Assembly (NCBI GenBank): GCA_019454045.1
Contig: SKCR01049630.1
Location: 186,001 to 250,000 of the forward strand
DNA length: 64,000 bases
Direction of reading: 5' to 3'
DNA from: Zanthoxylum bungeanum
Lineage: Eukaryota > Streptophyta > Magnoliopsida > Sapindales > Rutaceae
Shown: piece by piece, positions 1-10,975 of the stretch
How positions within the stretch are numbered: position 1 is the stretch's first letter
How the letters are laid out: each line of letters starts with the position of its first letter
Translations under genes and position numbers: made by a program
The notes under the pieces: model-generated
Databases searched by the model: none
The model's input: the letters and a program-made list of their open reading frames with translations, nothing else
Told to the model about the DNA's origin: nothing

Positions 1-1
1 C

Positions 2-470
2 AACCTCGACATAAGCATGTATTGTCATTTCCATCAGAGAAGAGGCCACGAAACTGACAACTGCAACCCGCCTTAGGCATGAGATCCAAAACCTCATTGA
101 CATCAATAAAATATCCGATCCAGAAAAACCAAATACACACAGAAATCCTTTACCAAACTACCACTCCGTTCCACCACCCACCTACATGATCAACTCCAGC
201 CTGCCTGAAAGATTTTTCCTCCAAACTCTCAACCACCGAGCTTCTTACATGGGGATAGGAAATGGTAATAATGAAGAACCATAAGCCGAGGAAGAAGGCA
301 ATGCTGCAAATGATGAAGTTGATCCCCATAATTTATTTGATCCTACATTTTTAATAGAGACATTAATTTCGTCTGTTTGTTCGAACCTTTTTCTTAATGA
401 TAATAAAGACGTTCATTTCCCTTACTTGCCTGAGTCTCTTCCTTTCAACCTGCAATATGAGTATATTTGA
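2..470 (+). pseudogene. Element A: Ty3/Tat gag zinc knuckle and linker relic
   Basis: The frame from base 2 reads a gag-type zinc knuckle, YCHFHQRRGHETDNC, as found near the end of Tat-lineage gag. One extra C in the run near base 68 shifts the frame, after which LRHEIQNLID and a proline-rich stretch follow, as in relatives. A TAA at 282-284 interrupts it, and an acidic linker containing DVHFPYLPESL continues to a TGA at 468-470. This linker resembles the one in element B (DVYFPDLFD, about 9750 on the minus strand), which in B lies between protease and RT. No protease is visible between knuckle and linker, so part of pol is missing here. The 5' part lies outside the window. Assignment to the Tat lineage is by resemblance to B and to known motif patterns. 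Confidence 0.7.
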
Positions 471-480
471 CAAAAGTATT

Positions 481-690
481 CAACCTTGGTACTATGATAC
501 TCAGCGATGTTTAGAACACAGGGAATCCTCGGAAGAAGTAAATAGAAAAGACAGGATAGCCATTCAGAAATTGGGAAATGGGGCAGTGAGACTATCAGAA
601 TTGGAAAGGAATGAGTTCGCCGAGCCGATCAATGTGGAAAGATTGAAGCACCTACTTTGTTTGAGGAAGAATGGTCGGCGGAAGACCTAA
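481..690 (+). pseudogene. Element A: integrase N-terminal piece fused to integrase C-terminal tail
   Basis: The frame reads PWYYDTQRCLEHRE and NRKDRIAIQKL, the segment that precedes the integrase zinc-binding region in Tat elements. It then passes directly into GNGAVRLSELERNEFAEP, the extreme C-terminal tail of the same polyprotein. Element B keeps the same tail (VRLSDLEGNEF, minus strand about 6500-6560). The HHCC zinc site, the DDE core and everything between are missing, so an internal deletion joined the two ends near base 575-585. With the loss of protease, RT and RNase H upstream, A cannot be autonomous. The stop after GRRKT at about 688-690 is close to where the polyprotein would normally end. 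Confidence 0.7.
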
Positions 691-1754
691 CCCAATGGGA
701 TAGGAAACTCATTCATGCATGCATGCATACATGTAACGTATTTTGCATTCCTTTTTGTGTTTTGTGTCTGTTTTTATTCATAGGTTTTGAAGAAGAAAGA
801 GAGAAAGCGACAAAGACAAGCCAACTAGAAGCAACAACAACACAATATCAGTTTTGGGTAGGAATCCCAGGGTTGAGGCCCATATCAGTATGAGTTTCGG
901 GAATGGATCTCAGGGGACGAAGGCCATATTATCCGCAGTAGAAAGGAAGGATTCCATGGAGTGAGTGAAAAAAAAAGTCTTTAATGGTTAAGCATATGTC
1001 CGGTGATGACACTGTTTGCTGTAGAGAGAAACCTTAGAAACGAGAAGTGCGAGACGTGCTCTCGTCTGGTACTTTGAATGGATGGATCTCGGCTAGACTC
1101 ATTAGCACTTGATTACGGGATCTCAGCAGTAGAAGCCTGATTGGTTGGCGATGTGATTAGTTGAAGAGATGGTGGATCAGAGAATGACCGTTTACCTGGA
1201 TGTCCACCTTGGTTTACTTATGGTACGATATAAGATATGGTTAGAAATTAAGAAAAAGTCTCTACAATTAAAAGAAATGGAAAATAGACCGCCTATAACT
1301 GATAATCGTGAAGCTACCCATGGGCGAGTATTAGGACCACCATGAAGAGAAATGCTACCTTAAAGGGTAGGCGTGTCAAAGAAAGAAAAGAGAAAAAAGA
1401 AAAAAAAAGAAAAAGTTCAAAATGAAAGAGACAATAGAGAAAAGAAGAAGACCATATCATGTTGAGTACAGCGAAGTAATCACTGAGTGTGATCAAGACA
1501 TCTAGGTTGGTTAGACCCACCGATCCGATTCTCCGGAACGAAATCATCGAGTTGGCTTACTTAAGGAATAAGCTGTGAAAGAGCCTTGGCACACACACAC
1601 TAAGAGTCTAGTTCAGATCACCTATTCAGACGATCGGAGTTGAGTATATTAAGTACTTTGAAGGTTCTCAGGTTTCGAAGTGAAGTATTTGTTGAGGACG
1701 AAAATATGATTAGCCATCAGGATTATCTCATGAGAGGTAGTACAATATGATGAA
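691..1754 (+). other. Element A 3' untranslated region
   Basis: There is no gene. The start (about 715-800) matches, in inverse orientation, part of B's 3' untranslated region (about 5400-5480): both have alternating ATGCATGCATAC followed by a T-rich stretch and ATAGGTTTTGAAG. A short run near 858-895 (GGTTGAGGCCCATATCAGTAT) introduces the motif that is multiplied at 1755-1890. The short reading frames here show no recognisable domain. Confidence 0.5.
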
Positions 1755-1890
1755 ATGAACCATCAACGTCAGTATCAGTCTGGGGCGAGGCCCACATCAG
1801 TATCAGTCTGGGGGCGAGACCCACATCATCATCAGTATCAGTTTTGCCCGGTATGGCACTCTAGGGGCGAGGCCCACATCCACATCAGTA
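1755..1890. repeat. Short tandem repeat, GGGGCGAGGCCCACATC/AGTATCAGT
   Basis: Three to four imperfect copies of a unit containing GGGGCGAGGCCCACAT and CAGTATCAGT lie end to end, directly before the 59-bp array. A single older-looking copy lies at about 870-895. It belongs to the 3' region of element A. Confidence 0.75.
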
Positions 1891-1895
1891 TCAGT

Positions 1896-2560
1896 TACGC
1901 CGAAAATGGCACTCTGAAAATGGAGCATGGTTCGGAAATGGACTATTATCTCATCAGACGCCGAAAATGGCACTCCGAAAATAGAGCACGATTCGGAAAT
2001 GGACCATTATCACATCTCCCTGCAAATGGCACTCCGAAAATAGAGCATGGTTCGAAAATGGACTACTATCAATCACCGAAAATGGCACTCTGAAAATGGA
2101 GCACGGTTCGGAAATGGACCATTATCACATCTGGCCGAAAATGGCACTCCGAAAATAGAGCTTGGTTCGAAAATAGACTACTATCACTCACCGAAAATGG
2201 CACTCTGAAAATGGAGCACGGTTCGGAAATAGACGATTATCTCATCAGTCGCTAAAAATGGCACTCTGAAAATGGAGCACGGTTCGGAAATGTACCATTA
2301 TCTCAATTTCGTCGAAAATGGCACTCCGAAAATGGAGCACGGTTCAAAATTGGACCATTATTTCATCATTCACCGAAAACGGCACTCTGAAAATGGAGCA
2401 CGGTTGGAAATGGACTACTATCACATCAGACGCCGAAAATGGCACTCCGAAAATGGAACACGGTTCGAAAATGGACTACTATCACTCGCCGAAAATGGCA
2501 CCCCGAAAATGGAGCATGGTTCGGAAATGGACTACCATCACATCAACGACACTTCGAAAA
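1896..2560. repeat. 59-bp minisatellite, about 11 copies
   Basis: The unit runs AAAATGGCACTCCGAAAATG, GAGCACGGTTCGG, AAATGGACTATTATC. The block AATGGCACT recurs near 1905, 1965, 2024, 2080, 2139, 2196, 2257, 2317, 2377, 2437 and 2493. The GGTTCGG core resembles the core of the 32-bp array in B's 3' untranslated region (4770-5110), so the two arrays probably share an origin. Short reading frames across the array are repeat artefacts, not genes. Confidence 0.9.
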
Positions 2561-2564
2561 TGGG

Positions 2565-3190
2565 GTTAGTATGTTGGTCTAAAGGTTTCCTATTTGAGGG
2601 AAGAAAAAGTCTAAAAGACTACATTTACGACAATATTTTACCGCGCCGGACAAAGTGTGTTGATTGAATGTGATATGTGTTTAATCGAATATACAAAGTC
2701 CTATATTGTTGTCTTTACTTTCTGTGCATTGTGATGTAATGCGCATGGTCTTAGTATGTTGGTCTAAAGGTTCTATATTGGAGGGAAGAAAAAGTCTAAA
2801 AGACTACCTTTACGACAATACTTTGCCGCGCCGGACAAAGTGTGTTTGATTGAATGTGATATATGTTTAATCGAATATACGAAGTCCTATATTGATGTCT
2901 TTATTTTATATATTGTAATGTGATGCGCATGGGCTTAGTGTGTTGGTCTAAAGGTTCTCTATTTGAGAGAAGAAAAGCCTAAAAGGCTATCATTATGACA
3001 ATACTTTGCCGCGCCTTTATTATTCTGTTATTTGCTTTATGACGTCTCCTTTTATAATCATGCATTATATTGCATTGCGCATGGGCAAATCAAGTTGGAT
3101 TAAAGGTCCTCCATTTTCAGGGATTAAAAAAGCCTAAGGGCTACCTTTGCCACGCCGGACGAGGTACGTCCGATTGAACGTGAGAAATGT
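2565..3190. repeat. About 185-bp direct repeats, three to four copies
   Basis: The phrase TGTTGGTCTAAAGG recurs at about 2571, 2756 and 2941, with a degenerate fourth copy near 3093. Each copy continues with GAAGAAAAAGTCTAAAAG, a GCCGCGCCGGACAAAG block and TTTAATCGAATATACGAAGTCC. The last block resembles part of B's 5' LTR in inverse orientation (about 14640-14700), so the repeats lie inside or beside A's LTR. Confidence 0.85.
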
Positions 3191-3725
3191 TTAATCGGAA
3201 ACTTGAAGTCCTATATAGATGTGGGGATATATTGCATCTCGTTTCTTTCATCTTTATTGTCTATCAGCTTTTGCATCACATCATGGACGTTTATTTTAAC
3301 GCTTAATTGCCTCCTTAATTATCTCTTTACATTATGCACTTAATTGCCTCTCTTTAATATGCATACTTGTATAATTATTGTTTGTGTGCGCTTCCATGTC
3401 TATAATTATAATACGTTTGTGAAATTATATGTTCGCTATTGTTTCAATTTACCTTTATGTATGCTAACTTAGACATAGGTTATATGCAAATAGGTTATAT
3501 GCAAACTTAGATACGAGCTTCATTTTTATGCATGTGAACTTAGAATTAGAATACACTTGGAAATATATGTTGCTTAGGCTTGGTTAGATTATTGCACAAA
3601 TATTTTCATTACAAGTGGCATAAGTAAGGGACCATTCTGAACCCAACGGTTTGAGGTATTCCCTTACGAGGGGTGAGTGCAGCCTTAAATCATTTTCCCG
3701 GTTCACAGCGGGTGGCGACTCCATG
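2565..3725 (+). mobile_element. Element A: plus-oriented LTR segment (R/U5 part)
   Basis: The segment 3560-3725 matches the reverse complement of about 13690-13850 inside B's 5' LTR. Shared landmarks are CTTGGTTA, GGCATAAGTAAGGGACCATT, a TTCCCTT.CGA.GGGTGA block and GCCTTAAATCATTT. It also carries GGTGGCGACTCCA at 3711-3723, which resembles the primer-site motif of Tat elements, although in B the equivalent point lies inside the LTR and the true site is 130 bp further on. Neither the start of this LTR nor the point past 3725 where A ends is clear. Confidence 0.55.
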
Positions 3726-3914
3726 TTATTTCTCCGATTTAGTTCTGTTCACATTGAATTGGTTTTGTTTGTTTATTTCTTGGGGGCAATTTGCTTGAAG
3801 GGATATTTCTTTATTCGGTGGGGGTACTATTTTAGTGTTTGTTTTTGGTTGGTGGAATTTGTTTTGGTTTGTTCATTCACGTGGTGGGCTGCTGGATTGA
3901 AGGGTGTTGTTTCA

Positions 3915-4575
3915 CGTTGATTGAGGGCTTTGGTGGCTTGCTGAGCTGCCGTGAGAGAAGTGTCTTAGGTTGAGAGAATAGAGACTTTAGGGTTTTTTTT
4001 GTGATCTTCTTTACCGTGTGTAGCCTTGTTTGTGTTGAGAAAAGAGATCCCACACCTTGATGGTTTGGTCCCTTTTTTATAGTTGTGCCTCATAGGGTTT
4101 ATGGTTATGCCTCATAGGGTTTATTTTTTCTTATTCTCTCTTCCTTGGCCACCACTCTCTCTCATTTCCCTTTTGTGTCAAGCTTTTCTTTCTATACTAG
4201 GGTGTTTGAGGGATTCCCAATCTCCTTAAATTGGAAGGTGATTTGAGGGGATTTTGCACATGTGTTTTGCATGAGATTTTTATTTGGGAAGGCTTAGGCA
4301 TGTGGGCTTTGTGTGGTTAGCGTGTGGGCATTGTGTGGTTGGCGTGAATGGATTGTATGGGTTTTCATGGGTTGCAGGGATTTTGGACCGAGGCTAAGGT
4401 TTAAAACAGAAACTAACTGAATGAATCTGAGGCGGGATAGTGAGTCTGAATCCAGTAAGGTGCTAACTTTGGAGGTTTCTTTCCGGCATTCGTTTCCCAC
4501 GACTTCCATAACTTTTCAAGTAGTGCCTCCATACGAGGCTCATCATTGGGCTTATATAAAAATGCAGTGCCTACA
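3915..4575 (-). mobile_element. Element B 3' LTR (U3 and promoter part)
   Basis: Bases 4340-4575 match 14998-15232 base for base with few changes, including the terminal TGCCTACA. The stretch 3915-3935 (GAGGGCTTTGGTGGCT) matches 14978-14993. Between them this copy keeps about 400 bp, including a TATA box, that the 5' LTR lacks. Below about 3915 the match to the 5' LTR is lost, and 3725-3915 cannot be assigned to A or B. Confidence 0.75.
4071..4081 (-). promoter_or_regulatory. LTR promoter TATA box of element B
   Basis: The minus strand reads TATAAAAAAGG, followed downstream by a GTGTGGGATC stretch where transcription would begin. The matching segment is deleted from the 5' LTR. Confidence 0.6.
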
Positions 4576-4592
4576 GTCGCCCCCACTTTGAT
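4576..4592 (-). other. Polypurine tract of element B
   Basis: The minus strand reads ATCAAAGTGGGGGCGAC directly before the LTR start TGTAGGCACTGC. This is the expected place and composition for plus-strand priming. Confidence 0.75.
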
Positions 4593-6480
4593 GGGGCTTG
4601 TGTAGTGTGTGACAGTGACAACCCTATCAAAGTCATGCATGCATTTTTTGCTTACCTGGTTCGTCGGCAATTGTCGGACTTACCTGTTGTTTCGCTTCGA
4701 TCTCTGAGTTGGGTTGGTGGCGAGGTGCTTCGATCCCTGGGTCTTGTTCCCGAACCACCGAATGTGAGAAGGTTCATTCCCGAACCGTTACTGTTGTGAG
4801 ATGGTTCATTCCTGAACCGTTACTTGTGTGAGATGGTTCATTCCAAAATCGTTACAGGTGTGCGATGGTTCATTCCCGAACTGTTACCGATGTGAGATGG
4901 TTCATTCCCGAACTATTACTAGTGTGAGATGGTTCATTCCCGAACCGTTACTGGTGTGAGATGGTTCATTCCCGAACGGTTACTGGTGTGCGATGGTTCA
5001 TTCCCGAACCGTTACTGGTGTGTGATGGTTCATTCCCGAACCATTCCTTGTGTGAGATGGTTCATTCCTGAACTGTTCATTGTGTGAGATGCTTCGATCT
5101 CTGGTTCATTCCCAACCATTCCTAATTGAGTTGATGGCAAGGTGCTTCGACCTTTGGGCTTTGTTCCCGAACCATCGAGTGTGAGATTTTTTGATATCTG
5201 GGCTTTATTCCCGAATTGTACTGAGTGATGGCGTCATTGACCACCTGTGTGACTTTTCGATCCATTGGGGAGTTTTTCCATGATGAGGATATGCTCCGAC
5301 CTCTGGGGTTTATTCCCAAACCGTTGATAATGTGGGTGGTGAGGCATTTCGCCCCCTGCTTGTCCCCATTCTCGGCTTGCTCGTCCTCATTCCCAATGAG
5401 TTGCTCGTCTTCACCGTGTTTTCAAAGCCTGTGAACACAAAACAAAAATAGTGTGTATGTGACGTGTATGCATGTATGCATGGATGCATTCCCTATTCCG
5501 TTGGGGTAGGCCTTGCTTGCGCTAGAGGGTTCTCTATGCCCCCTCTAGGAATCCTTTTGGCCTTTGGGCGCCCCTCATTGTCCTGCTTACATTTTTCCCT
5601 CTGCCAATTCTCCTTCAGTGATCGCTCAGTTCTCTTTGGTCTAATGGCTCAGGATCCCGTTGGGTCCCTTATTCGCGGGGTGGTAGACTGGTCATCCCCA
5701 GACCTGGTTTAGCTTTCTGCTCTCCGCTGCCTATACTGGGTCAAGATAGATTACGCCTTCTTGAAAGTGACCTAATCCTGAAAATCATGCCTTCTGATTC
5801 CCAGATTTCGAAATAGGTCCTCTCCTTGAGGAGTTTGCTGCCATTCTGGGCTTGTATTTTTCTTTTACTACCCTTCCAGTAATGTCGCGTTTCCAATGTC
5901 AATACTCTTGGGAAGCCTCCGTAGCTTTCTTGTTTTGCAGGTTCGTTTCATCTTTTGCCTAAACTATCCTTTTGGGTTTTCAACTTAGCGGATTGCTCAA
6001 TCTTGCCTAAGTCACCTTTTCAGGTTTTCAACTCAGTGAGCTAAATTTTTTTTAGATCTGTCCTCATTATCGAGGCTCTTCGTCTGTCCTTTTTTCCTGA
6101 GGTTGTCCTTCATTCTCGGAGTCCACTCCTAGATCTCCTGACCTTGGTCCAGCATCTAATACTACAAAAGACGTGATTTGTAATCACTTGACTCTAATAT
6201 TTCCCGGTTAGCTGGAATTTATGCAATCTATGAACATCTTGAACATTTGTTTCAATAAAGACGTTTGCATTACTTCTTAGTACATATGTAGGAAATAAAC
6301 TACATTGCAAGGGTACCTTTGTCACTAATTGTTCCTCACGGATTTTACAATTAGCAATTTTTCTCGCTCACTCGTGCTCTATATTTTGCTTGGGTGTCAT
6401 TTGCGTGCTTTTAACCCAACGAGCTTTTCTTTTATTATTATTATTTTTTTTTCTCTTTTTTTCTCTCTTTTTTTTATGCA
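4593..6480 (-). other. Element B 3' untranslated region
   Basis: No gene is seen between the end of integrase and the polypurine tract. It holds the 32-bp array at 4770-5110, CTTCGA..CTGGG blocks related to that array up to about 5330, an ATGCATGTATGCATGGATGC stretch near 5468-5487 and a T/C-rich run at 6430-6478. Small plus-strand reading frames here have no recognisable domain. Confidence 0.6.
4770..5110. repeat. 32-bp minisatellite, about 10-11 copies
   Basis: The unit is GTGTGAGATGGTTCATTCCC followed by GAACCGTTACTG. GGTTCATTCC recurs near 4770, 4804, 4836, 4866, 4899, 4931, 4963, 4995, 5028, 5060 and 5104. It lies in B's 3' untranslated region. GGTTC.GAA palindromic cores link it to the arrays in elements A and D. 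Confidence 0.9.
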
Positions 6481-7512
6481 AAGTATTGCTTCAGCCTGTC
6501 CACGTTGTTGGGCTCGGTGAACTCGTTCCCTTCCAAGTCTGACAGTCTCACTGCCCCATTCCCCATTACATTCTTAACTAGGTAGGGCCCTTCCCAATTG
6601 GGCCTGAACTTTCCCATTGGGTCCATCATCAGTGGCCCCGATTGTTTGGTACAAGGCCTTTATCCTTTTCTCATCTAGTTCGAACCTCTGCGGGGCCCAT
6701 TCCTGCTCAGGCAATCCTGCCTCTGCGAGTACCCGCATTGACTGAATCTCTATTTCCACTAGTAACACAACCTTCATTCCATAAACCAAAGAATAAGGCG
6801 TGGCTCCCGTTGCCGTTCTCACCGAAGTTTTGTACCCCCACAGGGCATACGGCAGTTTGTCAGCCCAATCTTTGTAATTTTTCATCATCTTAGATAGTAT
6901 TTTCTTTATGGTTTTATTGGCCGCCTCTACCGCTCCATTAGCATGTGGCCTGTAAGGTGATGATTTTGATGCCATATCCCGTACTTCTGCAACATCGCCT
7001 TTGTTTCTCCTTAAAATTGGACTCCATTGTCCGTCACTACGTGATGCGGCATTCCATATCGACATACTATGTTAGGGGCTATGAACTTGGCCATATGCTT
7101 TGTCGTAACGTTATGGAATGACTCGGCTTCCATCCAAATAGTCTACTGCTACTACTACGAAGCGGTGTCCATTTGATGCATGTGGCCTGATTTCTCCAAT
7201 CATGTCAATACCTCATGCTGAGAAAGGTCGTGGTTCTAATAGTCCGTGCAATTCCGTAGCCGGTAGAATACTCAAGTTGCCATGTGTCTGGCAATCATGA
7301 CAATGCTTTACCAGTTTTGTGCAGCCAGCTTCTATGGTTGACCAATAAAATCCCCGCCTCACTATCTTACAGGACAAATTTAATCCATTCATGTGCGCTC
7401 CACATACTCCAACATGTACCTTTTCCATCACCTTCTGAGCCTCTTCTTTTCTTGAAAACTTCAGTTGGATGCCATTGGTTTGTCTCTTGTACAGTTCTCC
7501 ATTTAAACTCAC
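6480..7512 (-). pseudogene. Element B integrase
   Basis: Integrase inserts the cDNA copy into the host genome. Pieces occur in order on the minus strand. The zinc-binding N-terminus has GVCGAHMNG and CHDCQTHGN (7213-7512). A piece with VAVDY lies near 7140 (first catalytic Asp), TDNGVQF near 7025 (second Asp) and NGAVEAANK near 6930 (Glu). A C-terminal tail with GNGAVRLSDLEGNEF and EPNNVDRLKQ ends at about 6480. The DDE residues are therefore present but in different frames: TDNGVQF is out of frame with the 163-codon segment 6574-7065, and the tail needs another shift near 6590. Confidence 0.8.
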
Positions 7513-7629
7513 ATACTGGGAAGCTAATTTCTGAATGGCTATCCTGTCTTTCTTTCTGGCTCCTTCCGGGAATTCCCCACGTTCTAGATACTACAGAATT
7601 TCGTAGTACAATGGCTTACCATCATCGAC

Positions 7630-8493
7630 TTATACTTCCAAAATTCTATCTGTCTCATAACTGGGACTACTAGCTGTTGTCAGCACAATGGGTCTCATTA
7701 CTAGTTTTTCCGGGTTTTCCCAAGTTGCGGCTAGGGTGGCTAATACATCCGCTATTTGATTCTCTTCTCGTGGCAAGTGTTGGAATTTATAGTCAGGGAT
7801 AGCCTGTGCCAACTTCCTGAGATGGAGTAGATACGGTCTCAACCGATCTTCCTTCAATTCCCACTCTCTTTACATCTGTCGAACTAACAACATCGAGTCT
7901 CCATAAACTTATATGTCCCTAGCTCATAAGGATATTATTACTTTCAGTCCAAAGATACATGTTTCATATTCGGCCATGTTGTTGGTTACTCTGAACGTCA
8001 ACCTTTTGGCCATAGGTAGAGTTTCTCATTCGGGGGTTACTATCACAATTCCTATTTCAGCTCCTTTGTAATTCACCGCTCCATCGAAATACATTTTCCA
8101 CCCCTGGACCGTTATGGTTTGAATCTCATCATTTAGGAATTCGAACTTATACTGATCTCTTTCTATGGGTTGTAATGCCAAGAATTCTGCTACGGCTCGC
8201 CCTTTGATTACCTTAGAAGTGAGGTATTCTATATCAAACTCCGTCAACAATACTAGCCATCTGCCTAATTTCCCTACCAGTGAAGGTACTAACTGTAAAT
8301 ACTTTAGGGGATTCTCTTTTACTACCACTTGTAACTTATAGGATTGGAAGTAATGACGTAACTTTTGGGAAGCCCATATTACCACCAAACATATCTTTTC
8401 CACTTCTTGATAGTGGGCTTCATACGGAAGCATCTTATTACTGAGGTAGCAGACTGCATGTTTCACCCCTGTCTCATCTGCATGTACCATCAT
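7630..8493 (-). pseudogene. Element B RNase H plus archaeal-type RNase H
   Basis: The segment 8026-8493 contains a Ty3-type RNase H (YLSNKMLPYEAHYQEVEK, LRHYFQSYKLQVV, TEFDIEYLTSK). It is followed by a second RNase H start, WKMYFDGAVNYKGAEIG, with the catalytic Asp of the archaeal-type domain. Its C-terminal part continues in another frame at 7630-7857 (REENQIADVLATLA). Two RNase H domains in tandem are known from the Tat clade, and this is the best lineage marker in element B. Frameshifts near 8025 and 7870 break it. The connection to RT at 8490 is also out of frame. Confidence 0.8.
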
Positions 8494-9346
8494 CCCCCCA
8501 ACTCTTCGAGTTCTACGGCCAAATACAACACCAATGGTTTACCCGGCCTTGGGGGTTTCAAGACGGGCGGTTTAACCAAGTATTCTTTGATTTTGTCAAA
8601 GGCTTCCTGACGTTGCCCATTCCACTCCATAGGTTGGTCCTTCCTTAATAGTTTGAAGATGGTCTCACATACTAATGTTAGATTGGCAATGAATCGACTG
8701 ATGTACTGGATTTTCCCGAGAAATGCTCTAACTTCCTTTTCTGTCTTTGGTGCGGGCATCTTGGTAATTGCTTTAATCTTTTCAGGGTCCACTTCTATTC
8801 CTCCCATTCCTATTGTATGCCCTAACAACATTCTGGATGTTACCCCAAACACACACTTCTTGGGGTTGAATCGAAGGTTTTACTTATCGACTCTTTGAAG
8901 GAATTTCTCTAGTGCTTCTATATGTCCGGCCCTTGTTTCGGACTTAACCATCATGTCATCTACGTATACATCAATCTCATTATGCATCAAGTCATGGAAT
9001 AAGGTAGTGGCCATTCGGTGATAAATGGCTCCTGCATTCTTAAGTCCAAACAGCATTACCTTATAACAATAGGTACCCCACTCAGTGAGAAGGCAGTCTT
9101 ATGCTTGTCTTCTTCGACCATGAGGACCTGATTATATCCTGAGAACACATTCGCGAATGAGTACATAGCAGATAAAGTTGCACTGTCTACTAACACGTCT
9201 ATATAGGGTAGAGGAAAATCATATTTTGGGCAAGCTTTGTTGAGGTCCCTATAATCCATGCACATTCTAACCTTTCCATCTTTCTTCAATACTGGCACAA
9301 TGTTGGCTAACCACTCGGGGTAGTTTACTACCTCTAAGAACCCCAC
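8490..9346 (-). pseudogene. Element B reverse transcriptase
   Basis: The segment 9056-9346 has the fingers and palm motifs VPVLKKDGKVRMCMDYRDLN and KACP..DFPLP, plus FSGYNQVLM. The next block, near 8930-9060, reads KVMLFGLKNAGAIYHRM and then DVYVDDMMVKS, so the catalytic YVDD is kept but in a shifted frame. The segment 8490-8852 carries the thumb and connection part (KMPAPKTEKEVRAFLGKIQY). It copied the element RNA into DNA. Length and motif order are normal for Ty3 elements; at least two frameshifts separate the pieces. Confidence 0.85.
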
Positions 9347-9454
9347 ATCTATCTGCTTTTTGACTTCTTCCCTAACCTTTTCGGCCTATTCTGGCCTCAT
9401 TCTTCGGAGCTTCTATTTTACTGGTCTCATGTTCGGATAGGTTGGTACCGTGTG

Positions 9455-9904
9455 CTAGGCAATACTCATGTCTACTATCGGCATGTCTTCATAGGACCAG
9501 GTGAATACTTTTTCATATTTCATTAATATTCCCTCTAGTTCTTTCCGCTCATCAGAGGTAACATCACTTACAATTAAAATTTCCTTGGGGTTTTCACTTG
9601 TACCAAGATTAAATGCATTTGTCTTTATTGAATTAATGTCAAATATACTCATGTCATGCATGTTATGATGCAAACTAACCGGAAAAGACTTGAACAAGTA
9701 AGTGAAATTAATTTCTTTATTATTAATAAATGCAGGATTACAATCAAATAAATCAGGAAAATAAACATCTTTATCATCTGCAACCTTGTCTTCTTCTGTC
9801 TTTTTGTTTTCCTCGAGCGTCAGATTCTCCAACTGCAGCAGTTCTTCTTCATATTTATCTTCCTCTTTTGCAACTACCTCTGTCTGTGGTTCCTTGCCCA
9901 TCAC
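9455..9904 (-). pseudogene. Element B pre-RT linker
   Basis: This open stretch of 149 codons is acidic and glutamate-rich at its N-terminus. It then reads KDVYFPDLFD and ends in a segment with EGILMKYEKVFTWSYEDMP, the usual lead-in to a Ty3/Tat reverse transcriptase. It lies between protease and RT. The matching stretch in element A (DVHFPYLPESL) shows that both belong to the same family. No catalytic residues are expected here. Confidence 0.7.
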
Positions 9905-10045
9905 ATCCTTGAAGATCTTGAATCATGGTACTATGATCCCATTGACTTCTACCGGTTCAGGCTCTCCTTGATATCCTGTGGCTTTCACGAAGTATTCCAT
10001 CAGCTTCATCCCTTTCTTCATGGTCTTTGGCTCATTCCCATCGGA

Positions 10046-10975
10046 TTAATACCCCAATCCTCTCCTAGTGGTTTGTCTCTTGAAATCCGGCAGTGCTGCT
10101 CCTGCACCTGGCTCATATTTCATTTTTTCCATGATTCTAGCCACTTTAGGGTCCACCCATTCTTCGAAGTTTTCCGCCATCTGGAACCTTGTGAAAGGCT
10201 GTATGTCTAAAGTAACCACAACATTGTCTACTTCAGCCCTGATGGTGACGACTTCCCCTCCGTGAGGGAACTTGATAACCTGGTGCAAAGTGGATGGCAC
10301 ACCCCTAAGTTTGTGAAACCATGGCCTCCCTAATAACAGAGCAAATGTAGGTAGGATATCAAGCATTGTGAACCCCACCTCATCTTCTATCGGGCCCACT
10401 TTGACTATTATGATGAAAGTACCTTCGACTCCCTATTTGCTATCGTCATATGCTTTGATAGTCATGCTGGAGGGGCTTAAGTCTGTTGTCCGCATACCCA
10501 ACCTCGACAGTATTTTTAAAGGGCACACATTGATGGATGAGCCATCATCCACCATCACGCAAGCTATCTTCTTGCCTTTTATTTTTGCTTTTATGAATAG
10601 TGGCTTGTTGTGATTCCTCTCTTCCATCGGGAGCTCCTCTTCAGAGAATGTTATCATCTGCCTACTCAATTTATGTACCGACCCTATGAACATTATCGGT
10701 TTTGTATCTTTAGGTACCATTATCTTGCTTAGAGCTTCTACCATGGCTTGCCTGTGCTCTTGAGAGGCGCATAAAAATTCATATATGCTCAGTTGTGCTC
10801 GGGTCTTCTTTAATTGACGCAACACAGTATCCCCCTCAATGTTATCCGTATTTTCTATCACCTTTTGGCCTTCTATCAGCACTTCTTTGACTTTCTCTGT
10901 TGTATCACTGTACAAATATCCATTGTGAGTCATCCCCCTTACCTCCTCTTCGTCACTGCTCGAGAAGTTTTCCAT
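10046..10975 (-). pseudogene. Element B aspartic protease
   Basis: The segment 10433-10975 contains VMVDDGSSINVCP, the active-site region of a retroelement aspartic protease; Asp-x-Gly-Ser with a variable middle residue is common in Tat proteases. Upstream is a segment with SIYEFLCASQEHRQAM, typical of the gag-protease junction. The second half, with LLLGRPWFHKLRGVPSTLHQ, continues in another frame at 10046-10399. The protease would have cut the gag-pol polyprotein. A frameshift near 10400-10430 disrupts it. Confidence 0.8.

Noticed and set aside
1755..2667. Overlapping plus-strand reading frames of 83-131 codons with NGTPKMEHGSEMDYY repeats
   Set aside because: They are translations of the 59-bp minisatellite; several frames are open at once and the ends do not correspond to a start or stop context.
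3711..3723. GGTGGCGACTCCA as the primer site of element A
   Set aside because: It resembles a Tat primer site, but the equivalent position in element B lies inside the LTR, 130 bp from the proven LTR end and primer site. I left it as part of the LTR segment.
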